Virus record (IMG/VR): IMGVR_UViG_3300044632_002284
Span: 1-53,430 of that record
DNA length: 53,430 nt
From: a virus
Reading direction: 5' to 3' (one strand)
Shown here: positions 31,033 to 37,828 of the stretch, in pieces
How the letters are laid out: each line of letters starts with the position of its first letter
Numbering within the stretch: position 1 is the stretch's first letter
Translations under genes and position numbers: made by a program
Notes under the pieces: model-generated
Told to the model about the DNA's origin: nothing
The model's database searches: none
Seen by the model: the letters and a program-made list of their open reading frames with translations, nothing else

Positions 31033-31105
31033 TAGCGGGAGAGGGAATCGAACCCCCGACCTCAAGGTTATGAGCCTTGCGAGCTACCGCTGCTACTATC
31101 CCGCG
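31033..31105 (-). tRNA. tRNA-Met (CAT), initiator-like
   Basis: 73 nt without encoded CCA. Anticodon CAT is at 31070-31072; the anticodon stem is CAAGG/CCTTG, the T arm has loop TTCGATT, and the acceptor stem is GCGGGA/TCCCGC. The first base C faces T at position 72, so the first pair is open as in initiator tRNAs, and the D arm (AGCAGCGGTAGCTCG) is initiator-like. However, the anticodon stem has only two of the three G-C pairs typical of initiators. It lies between two RNA elements on the same strand. Confidence 0.88.
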
Positions 31106-31129
31106 ATTTATTTTTAAGAACGTTCCCCG

Positions 31130-31216
31130 AAAAAAAGTCCCACAACTTATTGTATTCTCTCGAACACTCGTTGTAGGACTGTGAATTGAGGATTTAACTC
31201 CTCTTCTTCCGAGTGT
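31130..31216 (-). ncRNA. Pseudoknotted leader or small RNA ending in a terminator
   Basis: From a promoter at 31221, the minus strand gives ~85 nt. An 11-bp stem (31136-31146 with 31170-31180, one G-U) is followed by a T run: an intrinsic terminator. The 5' end (31210-31216) can pair perfectly over 7 bp with the terminator loop (31164-31170), an H-type pseudoknot. A 5-bp hairpin (31188-31192/31199-31203) sits between. It may be a small RNA, or an attenuator for the tRNA that follows 25 nt downstream. Confidence 0.6.
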
Positions 31217-31220
31217 CTCA

Positions 31221-31252
31221 CAAAGATAAAACAATTTTTTCAAATTGTCAAA
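31221..31252 (-). promoter_or_regulatory. Promoter of the tRNA-region leader (TTGACA ... TATCTTTG)
   Basis: TTGACA (31247-31252), 18-nt spacer with a 7-bp inverted repeat (31231-31248), TATCTTTG (31221-31228). It nearly duplicates the giant-RNA promoter. Confidence 0.7.
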
Positions 31253-31302
31253 AGGGCTAAGTGAAACTTTTTTGTGGGGTGTTTCTACCTTTCGGTGGAG
31301 AT

Positions 31303-31310
31303 TATAAATA
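31303..31310 (-). promoter_or_regulatory. Candidate late promoter ATATTTATA before the RNA locus
   Basis: The minus strand reads TATATTTATAATC upstream of the leader, so the RNA locus might be driven both early and late. Confidence 0.35.
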
Positions 31311-31330
31311 TAGACATACTATTGAAAAGT

Positions 31331-31759
31331 TCAATCTTTTTCAAAAATATTTTGTAAAATTGTTTTCAAATATACTCCTGTATCCATATTATTGACTTTA
31401 TCCAAACCAAAATACCCACATTCAGTGTGTTCATGTCCATCTTGAGCGGTTTCAAGGTTAGGGTACATATACTCATGGGTATTCAACAAATAAACATACA
31501 TCATACCTTTTATACTACCGTCAGTCTTTTTCTTTTTTGGTAGTATACCCACAAAATCTAAATCGTAGTTATCTATGTTAATATCGGTCTCTTCGTAAAA
31601 CTCTCTGTACGCAGCTTCTTTAGTTGATTCATCTTTTTCAACGTGTCCTGAAGGAATAGACCACATATTAGGGTAAGATGACTTACCGTTTCTTTTACAC
31701 AATAAGCATTCACCGTTAACTTTAACGACCACACCACTCAACCTTTTATACTTTTCCAT
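31331..31759 (-). CDS. NUDIX hydrolase
   Basis: 142 residues. The Nudix box GHVEKDESTKEAAYREFYEE is at about 38-57 and continues T-D-I, with Asp replacing the usual Gly. A variable Cys pair (CLLCKRNG) precedes it. The enzyme cleaves a nucleoside diphosphate linked to another moiety; the substrate cannot be told. It starts back-to-back with the DUF192 gene, both fed by a palindromic TATTTATAAATA between them. Confidence 0.9.
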   Translation of the reverse strand: MEKYKRLSGVVVKVNGECLLCKRNGKSSYPNMWSIPSGHVEKDESTKEAAYREFYEETDINIDNYDLDFVGILPKKKKTDGSIKGMMYVYLLNTHEYMYPNLETAQDGHEHTECGYFGLDKVNNMDTGVYLKTILQNIFEKD

Positions 31760-31770
31760 ATTTATAAATA
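31759..31770. promoter_or_regulatory. Bidirectional candidate late promoter TATTTATAAATA
   Basis: A 12-bp palindrome between divergent start codons at 31759 and 31774; the same 12-mer is at 6359. Confidence 0.4.
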
Positions 31771-31773
31771 ATC

Positions 31774-32124
31774 ATGAAAGTTAAAATAGGCGATAACACC
31801 TTTACTGTAAAGGTTATGGACGATTACCGTAAACGTGCTGAAGGTATGATGAACAAAACTTTTAACGAATATTTTAACGGTATGTTGTTTCTGATGACCG
31901 ACCACACCAATTGTTTTTGGATGAAAAATTGTATAATACCTTTAGATATTATCTACATTGACAACCAAATCATATCAAAGGTTCACCACAATTGCCCACC
32001 ATGTGTTGATGAAGACTGTGAGAACTACTGTGGTAGAGGTTATCTTATATTAGAAGTTGAAGGGGGTACTTGTAAGAATCTTGGTATCAAAAAAGGGGAC
32101 TCTGTTAAGTTTCTTATTAATTAA
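31774..32124 (+). CDS. DUF192 (COG1430) family protein
   Basis: 116 residues with the family core FNGMLFLMTDHTNCFWMKN followed by CIIPLDIIYIDN and a terminal GGTCKNLGIKKGDSV. It lacks the signal peptide found on many members, so it is cytoplasmic or virion-bound. Four clustered Cys (CPPCVDEDCENYC) are unusual for the family and could bind a metal. The function of DUF192 is unknown. Confidence 0.82.
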   Translation: MKVKIGDNTFTVKVMDDYRKRAEGMMNKTFNEYFNGMLFLMTDHTNCFWMKNCIIPLDIIYIDNQIISKVHHNCPPCVDEDCENYCGRGYLILEVEGGTCKNLGIKKGDSVKFLIN

Positions 32125-33533
32125 CCTTCCTTTTTACTTTCCTGAATTTTTTCCTTTAAGACTTTAAAGAACTCTTGTCCAATCATCTTGACAAATTTGA
32201 TGTACGGTGCATCATCTCTTTCAGGGTCATATCTATATGGTCCTGATGGTGGTCTTTTGGCCCTACCCAAATAATTAAGTCCTGAAATGTTGGTAATACA
32301 TTTGTGTCCACCTGAATTGGCTTGAATCAAATCCCAAGCATTTACACCAATCTTATCCAACAATTCCATTTCAGGTTCACTTAACTCTGAGAATGGTTTG
32401 TCAATGATTGTTTTTAAATTATCTAATATTTGTTCTCCATTATCCATCATCATAATATTACCACCATAAATGGCGTCAAAATCTTTGAATGTGAATCCAA
32501 CCGATTCCGCACCCATACCTGATTCTGCAATATACTTGATTGTTGATAATGGAATTGTTCTATCTTGAAGTTGTGCTTTCCACTTATTCAAAACCTCGTC
32601 TTTAACTTCTCCAAGATTTACACCTTTGAGCTCTCTATCTTTTTTAAATGGATTACAAGACGCTTGTACCAAACCTAAAGGCCACATGATAATTAAAAAG
32701 TCCGCATCAGGATTGTTTCTAAAAGGCGTATATCTATCGTAAGAACCAGTACCTTTCAAAGTTCCCATACCATACTGAAGAATGATTCCATCTTCAACTT
32801 TCACATTTCGGTGATTCGCCATTGAGTCCATATAATCTTTGGCATTTCTTTGGAGTCTTTCAGGAGTCTCACGAGTGTTTTCACTCATCCAAGTTTTAAT
32901 ATTATTAAGGATTGAATAAAGTGACGGCTCAGAGTCCATCACCAAACTCTCTAAGAAACCTTTTTTGTTTTTAAACGCCAAGAGTAATTTGTTAGTTACT
33001 AAACCTAATAACATTTTATTTTTTGCCAGACCTTTCTCTTTATCTAATCTAAAAAGAAAATTAACAACTTCTTTTGTTGTTAAATCATGTTTTGCAAAGT
33101 CAGCCGAGTCAACTGTAGAAATCAAAAGAATGTCTGAACTTGGGAACAATTCTTTTGGTGAGATAATCTGAGAAATTGTTTCAACATTTGAACGAGCTTG
33201 TCTGAATGATTTTGAAGCATCCTTTTCAGCACCAACTTGAGTATCGTGGTGGTCTGTGTGAATGACAAACATCGGTTTACCGTGAGCAAAGTCTACTAAC
33301 ACAGGCATCACATCACCACTAGCATCAGGTTTCTTTACCGCAAACTCTTTCTCACCATATTGGATAACCTCAGAATCCACAACATCAATACCATTGTCTT
33401 CAAGGTATTTCTTCATCGCAATTGCTGTGGTAACACCATCTAAATCTTGGTGAAAATATATTTTAGCCTTTGGGTATCTTTTCGCCAAAGCTTTAATATC
33501 ACGTAAACCTGATTCTTTGATAATCTTTTTCAT
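32121..33533 (-). CDS. DHH-family phosphoesterase with capsid-targeting-like N-terminus
   Basis: 470 residues from ATG 33533, chosen because it overlaps the upstream stop by one base (TAATG) and gives MKKIIKE-SGLRD; ATG 33542 is possible. Motif I is FHQDLDG (Asp30, Asp32), the DHH motif is IHTDHHD at 91-97, Asp142 is in STVDSAD, and a terminal SGGHK matches the DHHA1 GGH. Relatives (NrnA, RecJ, GdpP) cut oligonucleotides or cyclic dinucleotides. An N-terminal I-K-E/S like those of packaged proteins suggests delivery with the DNA, perhaps against cyclic-nucleotide defence. That role is speculation. Confidence 0.82.
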   Translation of the reverse strand: MKKIIKESGLRDIKALAKRYPKAKIYFHQDLDGVTTAIAMKKYLEDNGIDVVDSEVIQYGEKEFAVKKPDASGDVMPVLVDFAHGKPMFVIHTDHHDTQVGAEKDASKSFRQARSNVETISQIISPKELFPSSDILLISTVDSADFAKHDLTTKEVVNFLFRLDKEKGLAKNKMLLGLVTNKLLLAFKNKKGFLESLVMDSEPSLYSILNNIKTWMSENTRETPERLQRNAKDYMDSMANHRNVKVEDGIILQYGMGTLKGTGSYDRYTPFRNNPDADFLIIMWPLGLVQASCNPFKKDRELKGVNLGEVKDEVLNKWKAQLQDRTIPLSTIKYIAESGMGAESVGFTFKDFDAIYGGNIMMMDNGEQILDNLKTIIDKPFSELSEPEMELLDKIGVNAWDLIQANSGGHKCITNISGLNYLGRAKRPPSGPYRYDPERDDAPYIKFVKMIGQEFFKVLKEKIQESKKEG

Positions 33534-33940
33534 TAGTCCCAACCAAAGTAATGTACAATTTTATCAAATAAATCGCCATAATCAGAAACACATTGTTTAA
33601 ATATTAATTTATCCTTATCAGGCATCGCATCCATGGTATCTTCTCCCCAAACACCATCAACAGGATAAACATTAATCATTGATTGGTATTTGGCAACTGC
33701 CTGAGCACTTTTTGATTTTGGATAGTTACCGATTGAACCGTCAATTTTTAATGGTTGACCGGCATCATCTTTAACACCTTTTTTATTTAAGAAACATTGG
33801 ATTGCACTATTGTAGTTGTATCTGTCAATAGTAGTCATACCACTATTCAAATCTTCTTTTAAATACTGTCTTGAAGTCGCACCAATGTGCATTCCAAGAA
33901 TTCTATTTTTTTCTTCTTCAGTTATTACAAACTTTTTCAT
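33533..33940 (-). CDS. Peptidoglycan-binding-domain protein with capsid-targeting-like N-terminus
   Basis: 135 residues. N-terminus MKKFVITE-EEKNRILGMH has the I-T-E motif. Residues about 45-105 match a PG_binding_1 fold: an AIQCFLNKKG helix, then IDGSIGNY, TYPKSKSAQAVAKYQ-like repeats and VDGVWGEDTMDAM. It has no signal peptide and no catalytic domain, so it may be a virion protein that docks to the host wall. It lies between the DHH gene and DUF5856-like gene in a virion-type cluster. Confidence 0.78.
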   Translation of the reverse strand: MKKFVITEEEKNRILGMHIGATSRQYLKEDLNSGMTTIDRYNYNSAIQCFLNKKGVKDDAGQPLKIDGSIGNYPKSKSAQAVAKYQSMINVYPVDGVWGEDTMDAMPDKDKLIFKQCVSDYGDLFDKIVHYFGWD

Positions 33941-33941
33941 A

Positions 33942-34313
33942 TTAATATTTGAGAGTTAATAAATATTTTAATTTGTTAATTGATAACAACATTTCATCTC
34001 TAATATTCAATAAATCAGTATCCACTTTTGAATCTAAACCTTCAGTCATAGATAATAAAAATTCACAGATACCATCAATGAAATTTTGCATTGATAGTTT
34101 ATCAATGTCTTGAAACATGATAGAAAATTCTTCAGGGAATTTTGGTCTTCCGTACTTTCCCATCATACCTTCAACGAAGTCGTCAATTAAATCACCTAAT
34201 CTATCATATACCTTACCATATGCTTTATGTTTAGCGTCAAACGTAGTTTGCCAATGTAAAAATCTAAATTGATTTTGAACTTGGACTAATTTTAAAATAT
34301 ATTCTTCTTTCAT
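33942..34313 (-). CDS. DUF5856-like ferritin-type helical protein
   Basis: 123 residues, all helical. FRFLHWQTTFDAKHKAYGK followed by VYDRLGDLIDDFVEGM repeats the HW...H...Y..L.DL.DD.VE pattern of DPS/ferritin-like phage proteins (DUF5856). The His and Glu could bind metal, but no complete ferroxidase site can be read. It overlaps the next gene by one base and is probably a virion-associated protein. Confidence 0.7.
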   Translation of the reverse strand: MKEEYILKLVQVQNQFRFLHWQTTFDAKHKAYGKVYDRLGDLIDDFVEGMMGKYGRPKFPEEFSIMFQDIDKLSMQNFIDGICEFLLSMTEGLDSKVDTDLLNIRDEMLLSINKLKYLLTLKY

Positions 34314-35305
34314 TATACTGGACTCATTAATTTTGTTAATGCTGACGTAATCGGCGACATGGATATTTTTTCACCCACAGCAACTAAACTCTGTGGTGAT
34401 ACTTGAGTTGTTGTAGTTCCACCCAACTCAGTTTTTAAGGCTTCTTGACCCTCAGGAGTTGATTCATACTGTTTCATTGCCGCTAACATCTGTTCCTCAC
34501 CCATCATACCTGAAAGTTCTTCAGGTCCAACAAAATTTCCAACACCCAATTTATCTAAAAACCCAAGATAGAATTTTGTTTGACCCATTAGTACTCTTGT
34601 TCTTAAAGAACTTTTCCCAAACAGGTCAGAAAATCTACCTAAACCAAGACCACCCCCATAAAGGAATCTTTGGAGGATATTTGGTTTACCTAATATTGCT
34701 GGGTCCATAAACTTTTCTCTTTTCAAAGCTGTTTCCAAACCTTGAACCAATTTCATTTGTTCTTGTGGTGTTTTATTTACCATTAAACGTCTAACACCCA
34801 TGGACCTTCTTGACGCACTACTGAATAAGTTTACCCAACTTTGTAGAGTCTTTTTAAACCCTGATAATAATCCTCCCATATTTGGAATTTTATCAATTAC
34901 TGTGTCAACTCTTGAAGTCCAATTTTGAGCGGTTTTAAATAATATGTTTGCAGGTCCTTCAACTTTTTCTAACATCTTAAGATTCTTGAGAGCCAATTCA
35001 GTATTACCAGCATTAATGGCTTTTTCAGCATTTCTAAGGTACTTAGTCCCTTGACTTCCGGCTTTCATGGTTCCTATAGCAGTTTTACCAACCACATCAC
35101 CAATATATGGTACTGCGGATATTAAAGACAAAAACGCAAATAGGGTGTCACCTTGTTTATAATAAGAAATGGCATTTACAAAGTCAGTAATTCCTGTTGG
35201 GTCAACAATACCAACAACATCCAAAACAGTATTCAACCAATAAGCTTCATTAAGGTTTTGTTTCAACCCTTCAAGTTGATTTTCAGTTATCAAAATTTGA
35301 CTCAT
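34313..35305 (-). CDS. Probable virion protein with capsid-targeting-like N-terminus (330 aa)
   Basis: N-terminus MSQILITE-NQLEGLKQNLNE. Residues about 20-75 hold the hydrophobic stretch VLDVVGIVDPTGITDFVNAI and FLSLISAVPYIGDVVGK, a membrane-inserting or toxin-delivery-like (pre-toxin TG) pattern. The remainder is helical and basic and ends with a Gln/Thr-rich tail. GTATTTATA lies 26 nt upstream. An internal virion protein that inserts in a membrane on injection is possible; the family is not recognised. Confidence 0.6.
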   Translation of the reverse strand: MSQILITENQLEGLKQNLNEAYWLNTVLDVVGIVDPTGITDFVNAISYYKQGDTLFAFLSLISAVPYIGDVVGKTAIGTMKAGSQGTKYLRNAEKAINAGNTELALKNLKMLEKVEGPANILFKTAQNWTSRVDTVIDKIPNMGGLLSGFKKTLQSWVNLFSSASRRSMGVRRLMVNKTPQEQMKLVQGLETALKREKFMDPAILGKPNILQRFLYGGGLGLGRFSDLFGKSSLRTRVLMGQTKFYLGFLDKLGVGNFVGPEELSGMMGEEQMLAAMKQYESTPEGQEALKTELGGTTTTQVSPQSLVAVGEKISMSPITSALTKLMSPV

Positions 35306-35330
35306 GATTTTTTAAATAAAAATATCTACT

Positions 35331-35339
35331 TATAAATAC
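35331..35339 (-). promoter_or_regulatory. Candidate late promoter GTATTTATA
   Basis: Between the divergent genes 34313-35305 and 35341-35493; 25 nt before the minus start and 1 nt before the plus start. Confidence 0.4.
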
Positions 35340-35340
35340 T

Positions 35341-35493
35341 ATGATACAACTTAATATAAAGGTTGGTGACACAATTTTGATAGGTAGATTCAAAAATAAA
35401 AAGGTGATAGTAAAAACTATCACCCTTGACCAACATGGTTTACCATTGGTAAACGGAAAACCAATTTGTAATTTTCGTTACTCAAAAGAGTAG
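35341..35493 (+). CDS. Small basic phage protein (50 aa)
   Basis: ATG 35341, stop 35491-35493. MIQLNIKVGDTILIGRFKNKK continues with a VKTITLDQHGLPLVNGKP stretch: a short SH3-like beta barrel seen in small proteins of T4-like phages, where its role is unknown. It faces away from the virion gene 34313-35305 and shares its promoter region. Confidence 0.7.
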   Translation: MIQLNIKVGDTILIGRFKNKKVIVKTITLDQHGLPLVNGKPICNFRYSKE

Positions 35494-35503
35494 AACAGTT
35501 GGA

Positions 35504-36382
35504 TTAAACCACCTCAATTGGTTTTTCAGGAAATTCTATAACCTGTTGTCTTTTTTGTTGAACAAAAAACCCAACCCTTTCATTAGCCACTTTGGAGTAG
35601 TTAGAACTGATTTCAATACCAATCCAACGACGGTCTAAAGTCTCGGCAGCAACCATACTTGTACCTGAACCAGCAAACGGGTCAAGGACAATATCATTCT
35701 TATATGTGAGAATCTTAATTGCCTTGGTTGGGATATCCATTGAGAAGGTCGCCTTTGTCAATGAACGAGTATCGGCAAAATAATTCCACTGTCCAAATAC
35801 CAAATCAATAAACTCACGTTTCTGTTGTTCGGTATACATCATCTTGGGTCTCATGTTACCGTCTTTACCTTCAACCTCACCCATCTCACCAACCCATTCA
35901 GGTTGTCCTTTAACAATCTTAATATGTTTCTTCTTATACGCCAAGATAACACATTCCTTTGGATTGTAGATGTAAGGTGCCGAGGGACTCATCCATGACC
36001 CCCAAGCTGTGGTACGACTTCTGTGTGGTGATTCTTCTTCAAGGTCCACAACTCCGAAGAACTTGTAACCAATCTGTTTCATAATTTGCCATACCTCACT
36101 CAACATGAAGATTCTTCCACCCTTGGCTTGTCGGTTAATCTCATACGGGATATTCAAAGCAATCCTGCCGTCATCTTTCAACACACGGTATGCTTGTTCC
36201 ATCCAGGAATATGTAAATTTAACATATTCCTCCCAAACCATATCATCATCGTGAACATCATATTCAATCCCGACACCATATGGTGGTGATGTCACAATCA
36301 AATCTACAGACCCTTCTTCCATGGTCTTCATCACTTCAATACAATCTCCGTTTACTATTTTTCCTAAATAATTTTCTGTCAT
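35504..36382 (-). CDS. Site-specific DNA methyltransferase (SPPY type), second enzyme
   Basis: 292 residues. TSPPYGVG at 31-38 and DPFAGSGTS at 234-242 give the same order as the enzyme at 2505. Between them is a long insertion with RTTAWGSWMSPSAPYI and CVILAYKKKH, typical of beta-class target-recognition regions, so the specificity probably differs. There is no restriction partner. It likely protects phage DNA. Confidence 0.92.
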   Translation of the reverse strand: MTENYLGKIVNGDCIEVMKTMEEGSVDLIVTSPPYGVGIEYDVHDDDMVWEEYVKFTYSWMEQAYRVLKDDGRIALNIPYEINRQAKGGRIFMLSEVWQIMKQIGYKFFGVVDLEEESPHRSRTTAWGSWMSPSAPYIYNPKECVILAYKKKHIKIVKGQPEWVGEMGEVEGKDGNMRPKMMYTEQQKREFIDLVFGQWNYFADTRSLTKATFSMDIPTKAIKILTYKNDIVLDPFAGSGTSMVAAETLDRRWIGIEISSNYSKVANERVGFFVQQKRQQVIEFPEKPIEVV

Positions 36383-36383
36383 T

Positions 36384-36587
36384 TTAATATATTGTTACTT
36401 TGTGGTCTCTTACAATAATAGGATTTTCTGTTTCAAATTCCAACCATGCTTGACCACCGTCTAAGAATGTTTTTGTTTTAACCGATACCTGAAATTCAAG
36501 ACACCTGATTGTAAGTTTTTTATCCTCGGATTGTATTACCCAACCGACTTCCATGGAACCTGTCGCAGCCAATCTGTACTTCATCAC
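36384..36587 (-). CDS. Small hypothetical protein (67 aa)
   Basis: Alternating beta strands (EVGWVIQSEDKKLTIRCLEF, QAWLEFETENPIIV) with a short N-terminal segment. It is one base after the methyltransferase gene in transcript order. The adjacent 36584 gene has a similar beta pattern (KKITIEDCCLVIE), so the two may be distant duplicates. No function is known. Confidence 0.6.
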   Translation of the reverse strand: MMKYRLAATGSMEVGWVIQSEDKKLTIRCLEFQVSVKTKTFLDGGQAWLEFETENPIIVRDHKVTIY

Positions 36588-36799
36588 TCAATAACCAAAC
36601 AACAATCTTCAATGGTAATTTTTTTAGCATTACAAGTAATATGACCTGTTTCTCTACCATCATCTCTATACCCGCTAGAAGAGTTTATCTGACACAGAAA
36701 TTCTATTGAATCAACTTTTAAAAGTTGTTTATCAATAAACACTTTCCATGGTCTGTCTCCGTTTTTGTGGTTTGAATTATATCGTACCTCAACCAACAT
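36584..36799 (-). CDS. Small hypothetical protein (71 aa)
   Basis: Begins MLVEVRYNSNHKNGDRPWKVFID; beta-rich with an Asp/Arg turn. It overlaps both neighbours by a few bases (4 and 11). Its strand pattern and length are like those of 36384-36587, so they may be paralogues. No family is recognised. Confidence 0.6.
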   Translation of the reverse strand: MLVEVRYNSNHKNGDRPWKVFIDKQLLKVDSIEFLCQINSSSGYRDDGRETGHITCNAKKITIEDCCLVIE

Positions 36800-37016
36800 T
36801 TTCTAAATTATCAATCTTCCTTTGAAGATACCAAAGAGCTTTTTTTAAGTCTTGTAATTCTTTATCACTACCTTTCTTACCAGCCCTTGAGATATACTTC
36901 ACCGTATTCCCAAGATGGAAGTCAAGTTCCCAAGCCTCAATTACTTTGATGGCCTCATACATATTATCCTCACCCCCATAATGAACCGGGTGGTTTACCA
37001 TTTCATTTAATGACAT
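36789..37016 (-). CDS. DUF3310 family protein
   Basis: 75 residues with the full DUF3310 pattern: MVNHPVHYGGEDNMYEAIKVIEAWELDFHLGN, then TVKYISRAGKKG and KKALWYLQRKI. The family is common in phages of many hosts and its function is unknown; it often sits with nucleotide metabolism genes. The call is confident because the His-Pro-x-His-Tyr and GN-x-x-KY-x-x-R-x-GKK motifs are all present. Confidence 0.9.
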   Translation of the reverse strand: MSLNEMVNHPVHYGGEDNMYEAIKVIEAWELDFHLGNTVKYISRAGKKGSDKELQDLKKALWYLQRKIDNLENVG

Positions 37017-37017
37017 A

Positions 37018-37236
37018 TTATCTTAAAGTAATGTAATAATTTTTTAGTTTAATTGATTTTTTGTATCCGTTCCTAACAGAAAACAAAGGGTTTTTAGTCC
37101 AACATATTTTGTATGAAAAGATTCCTATCCACCCATTTTCTTCTGACCTAACCAAAGAAAAGATATATTTCTTTCCCCAAGTCAAATGAATCTCATTGAT
37201 AAATTTATTCTTGAGTCGATATAGTTTTAATGACAT
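37018..37236 (-). CDS. Small basic hypothetical protein (72 aa)
   Basis: Basic, aromatic-rich beta protein (LTWGKKYIFSLVRSEENGW, then CWTKNPLFSVRNGYKK). It overlaps the next gene by 32 bases. It might bind nucleic acid because of its Lys/Arg excess. No family is recognised. Confidence 0.55.
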   Translation of the reverse strand: MSLKLYRLKNKFINEIHLTWGKKYIFSLVRSEENGWIGIFSYKICWTKNPLFSVRNGYKKSIKLKNYYITLR

Positions 37237-37405
37237 AATATTTTGAAGCTAATGGAGTTTCAATTATTAGACCCTGTGATACAAGGTCTTCCAAATACTT
37301 TTCTGTAGTCTCCAAGTCCTCCTTCAAAATATATCGTGAGATGTACGATATGTGAAGGGGTCTCCGTAGTTTTAAAAGGAGACTATTTAGTTTTTTTTCG
37401 TCCAT
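37205..37405 (-). CDS. Small winged-helix-like protein (66 aa)
   Basis: The order of helices and a C-terminal beta wing (RPLHISYISRYILKEDLETT, EKYLEDLVSQGLIIET, KYYVIK) resembles a winged helix-turn-helix DNA-binding domain of MarR/ArsR size. It may regulate early genes. It overlaps both neighbours. The fold call is by pattern. Confidence 0.5.
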   Translation of the reverse strand: MDEKKLNSLLLKLRRPLHISYISRYILKEDLETTEKYLEDLVSQGLIIETPLASKYYVIKTISTQE

Positions 37406-37613
37406 AAGATTTCTTCTCTACTTCTTTTGATTTCTTTTTCTTTGGCTCCTCCATCACAACCTCTTTCTCACCTGTTGAACCTTTAAACTCAGACTTGGAG
37501 ATGTAATTCCAATATCCTGTTGATACTCTACGCTCAGCGTCTTTGTCTACAACACGCAGCATGTGACCCTCTTTGTAAGGTCCTGTTGATTTTATCGCTT
37601 TAATACATTTCAT
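37383..37613 (-). CDS. Small Lys-rich hypothetical protein (76 aa)
   Basis: An N-terminal SH3-like beta part (MKCIKAIKSTGPYKEGHMLRVVD, YWNYISKSEFKG) is followed by a lysine-rich tail (EEPKKKKSKEVEKKSYGRKK). The tail would bind DNA or RNA nonspecifically. It overlaps both neighbours (4 and 23 bases). Confidence 0.55.
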   Translation of the reverse strand: MKCIKAIKSTGPYKEGHMLRVVDKDAERRVSTGYWNYISKSEFKGSTGEKEVVMEEPKKKKSKEVEKKSYGRKKTK

Positions 37614-37819
37614 AAAAATAAATTTTGGTTTTGTTTTTTAAGTGTGGAAAAGATTTGAGATTCATCGTGACCCTGTTGAAATAAATTAAAAACATCAGAT
37701 GATATGGTATCCATAAAAATAAAAGCATCCACCCTCGGAGAGAACAGAGTCTTTAAATCGGAATTTTCCAAATGAACTTTTACCGTCTTTTGGTCTACGA
37801 ATCGTTTTGTGAATCCCAT
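37610..37819 (-). CDS. Small hypothetical protein (69 aa)
   Basis: Begins MGFTKRFVDQKTVKVHLENS and ends with a Gln/Asn-rich segment (STLKKQNQNLFL). It overlaps the next gene by 4 bases (ATGA), so it is coupled. No family is recognised. It is the first of seven tiny minus-strand genes in this 1.4-kb run. Confidence 0.55.
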   Translation of the reverse strand: MGFTKRFVDQKTVKVHLENSDLKTLFSPRVDAFIFMDTISSDVFNLFQQGHDESQIFSTLKKQNQNLFL

Positions 37820-37828
37820 GAGACAATA

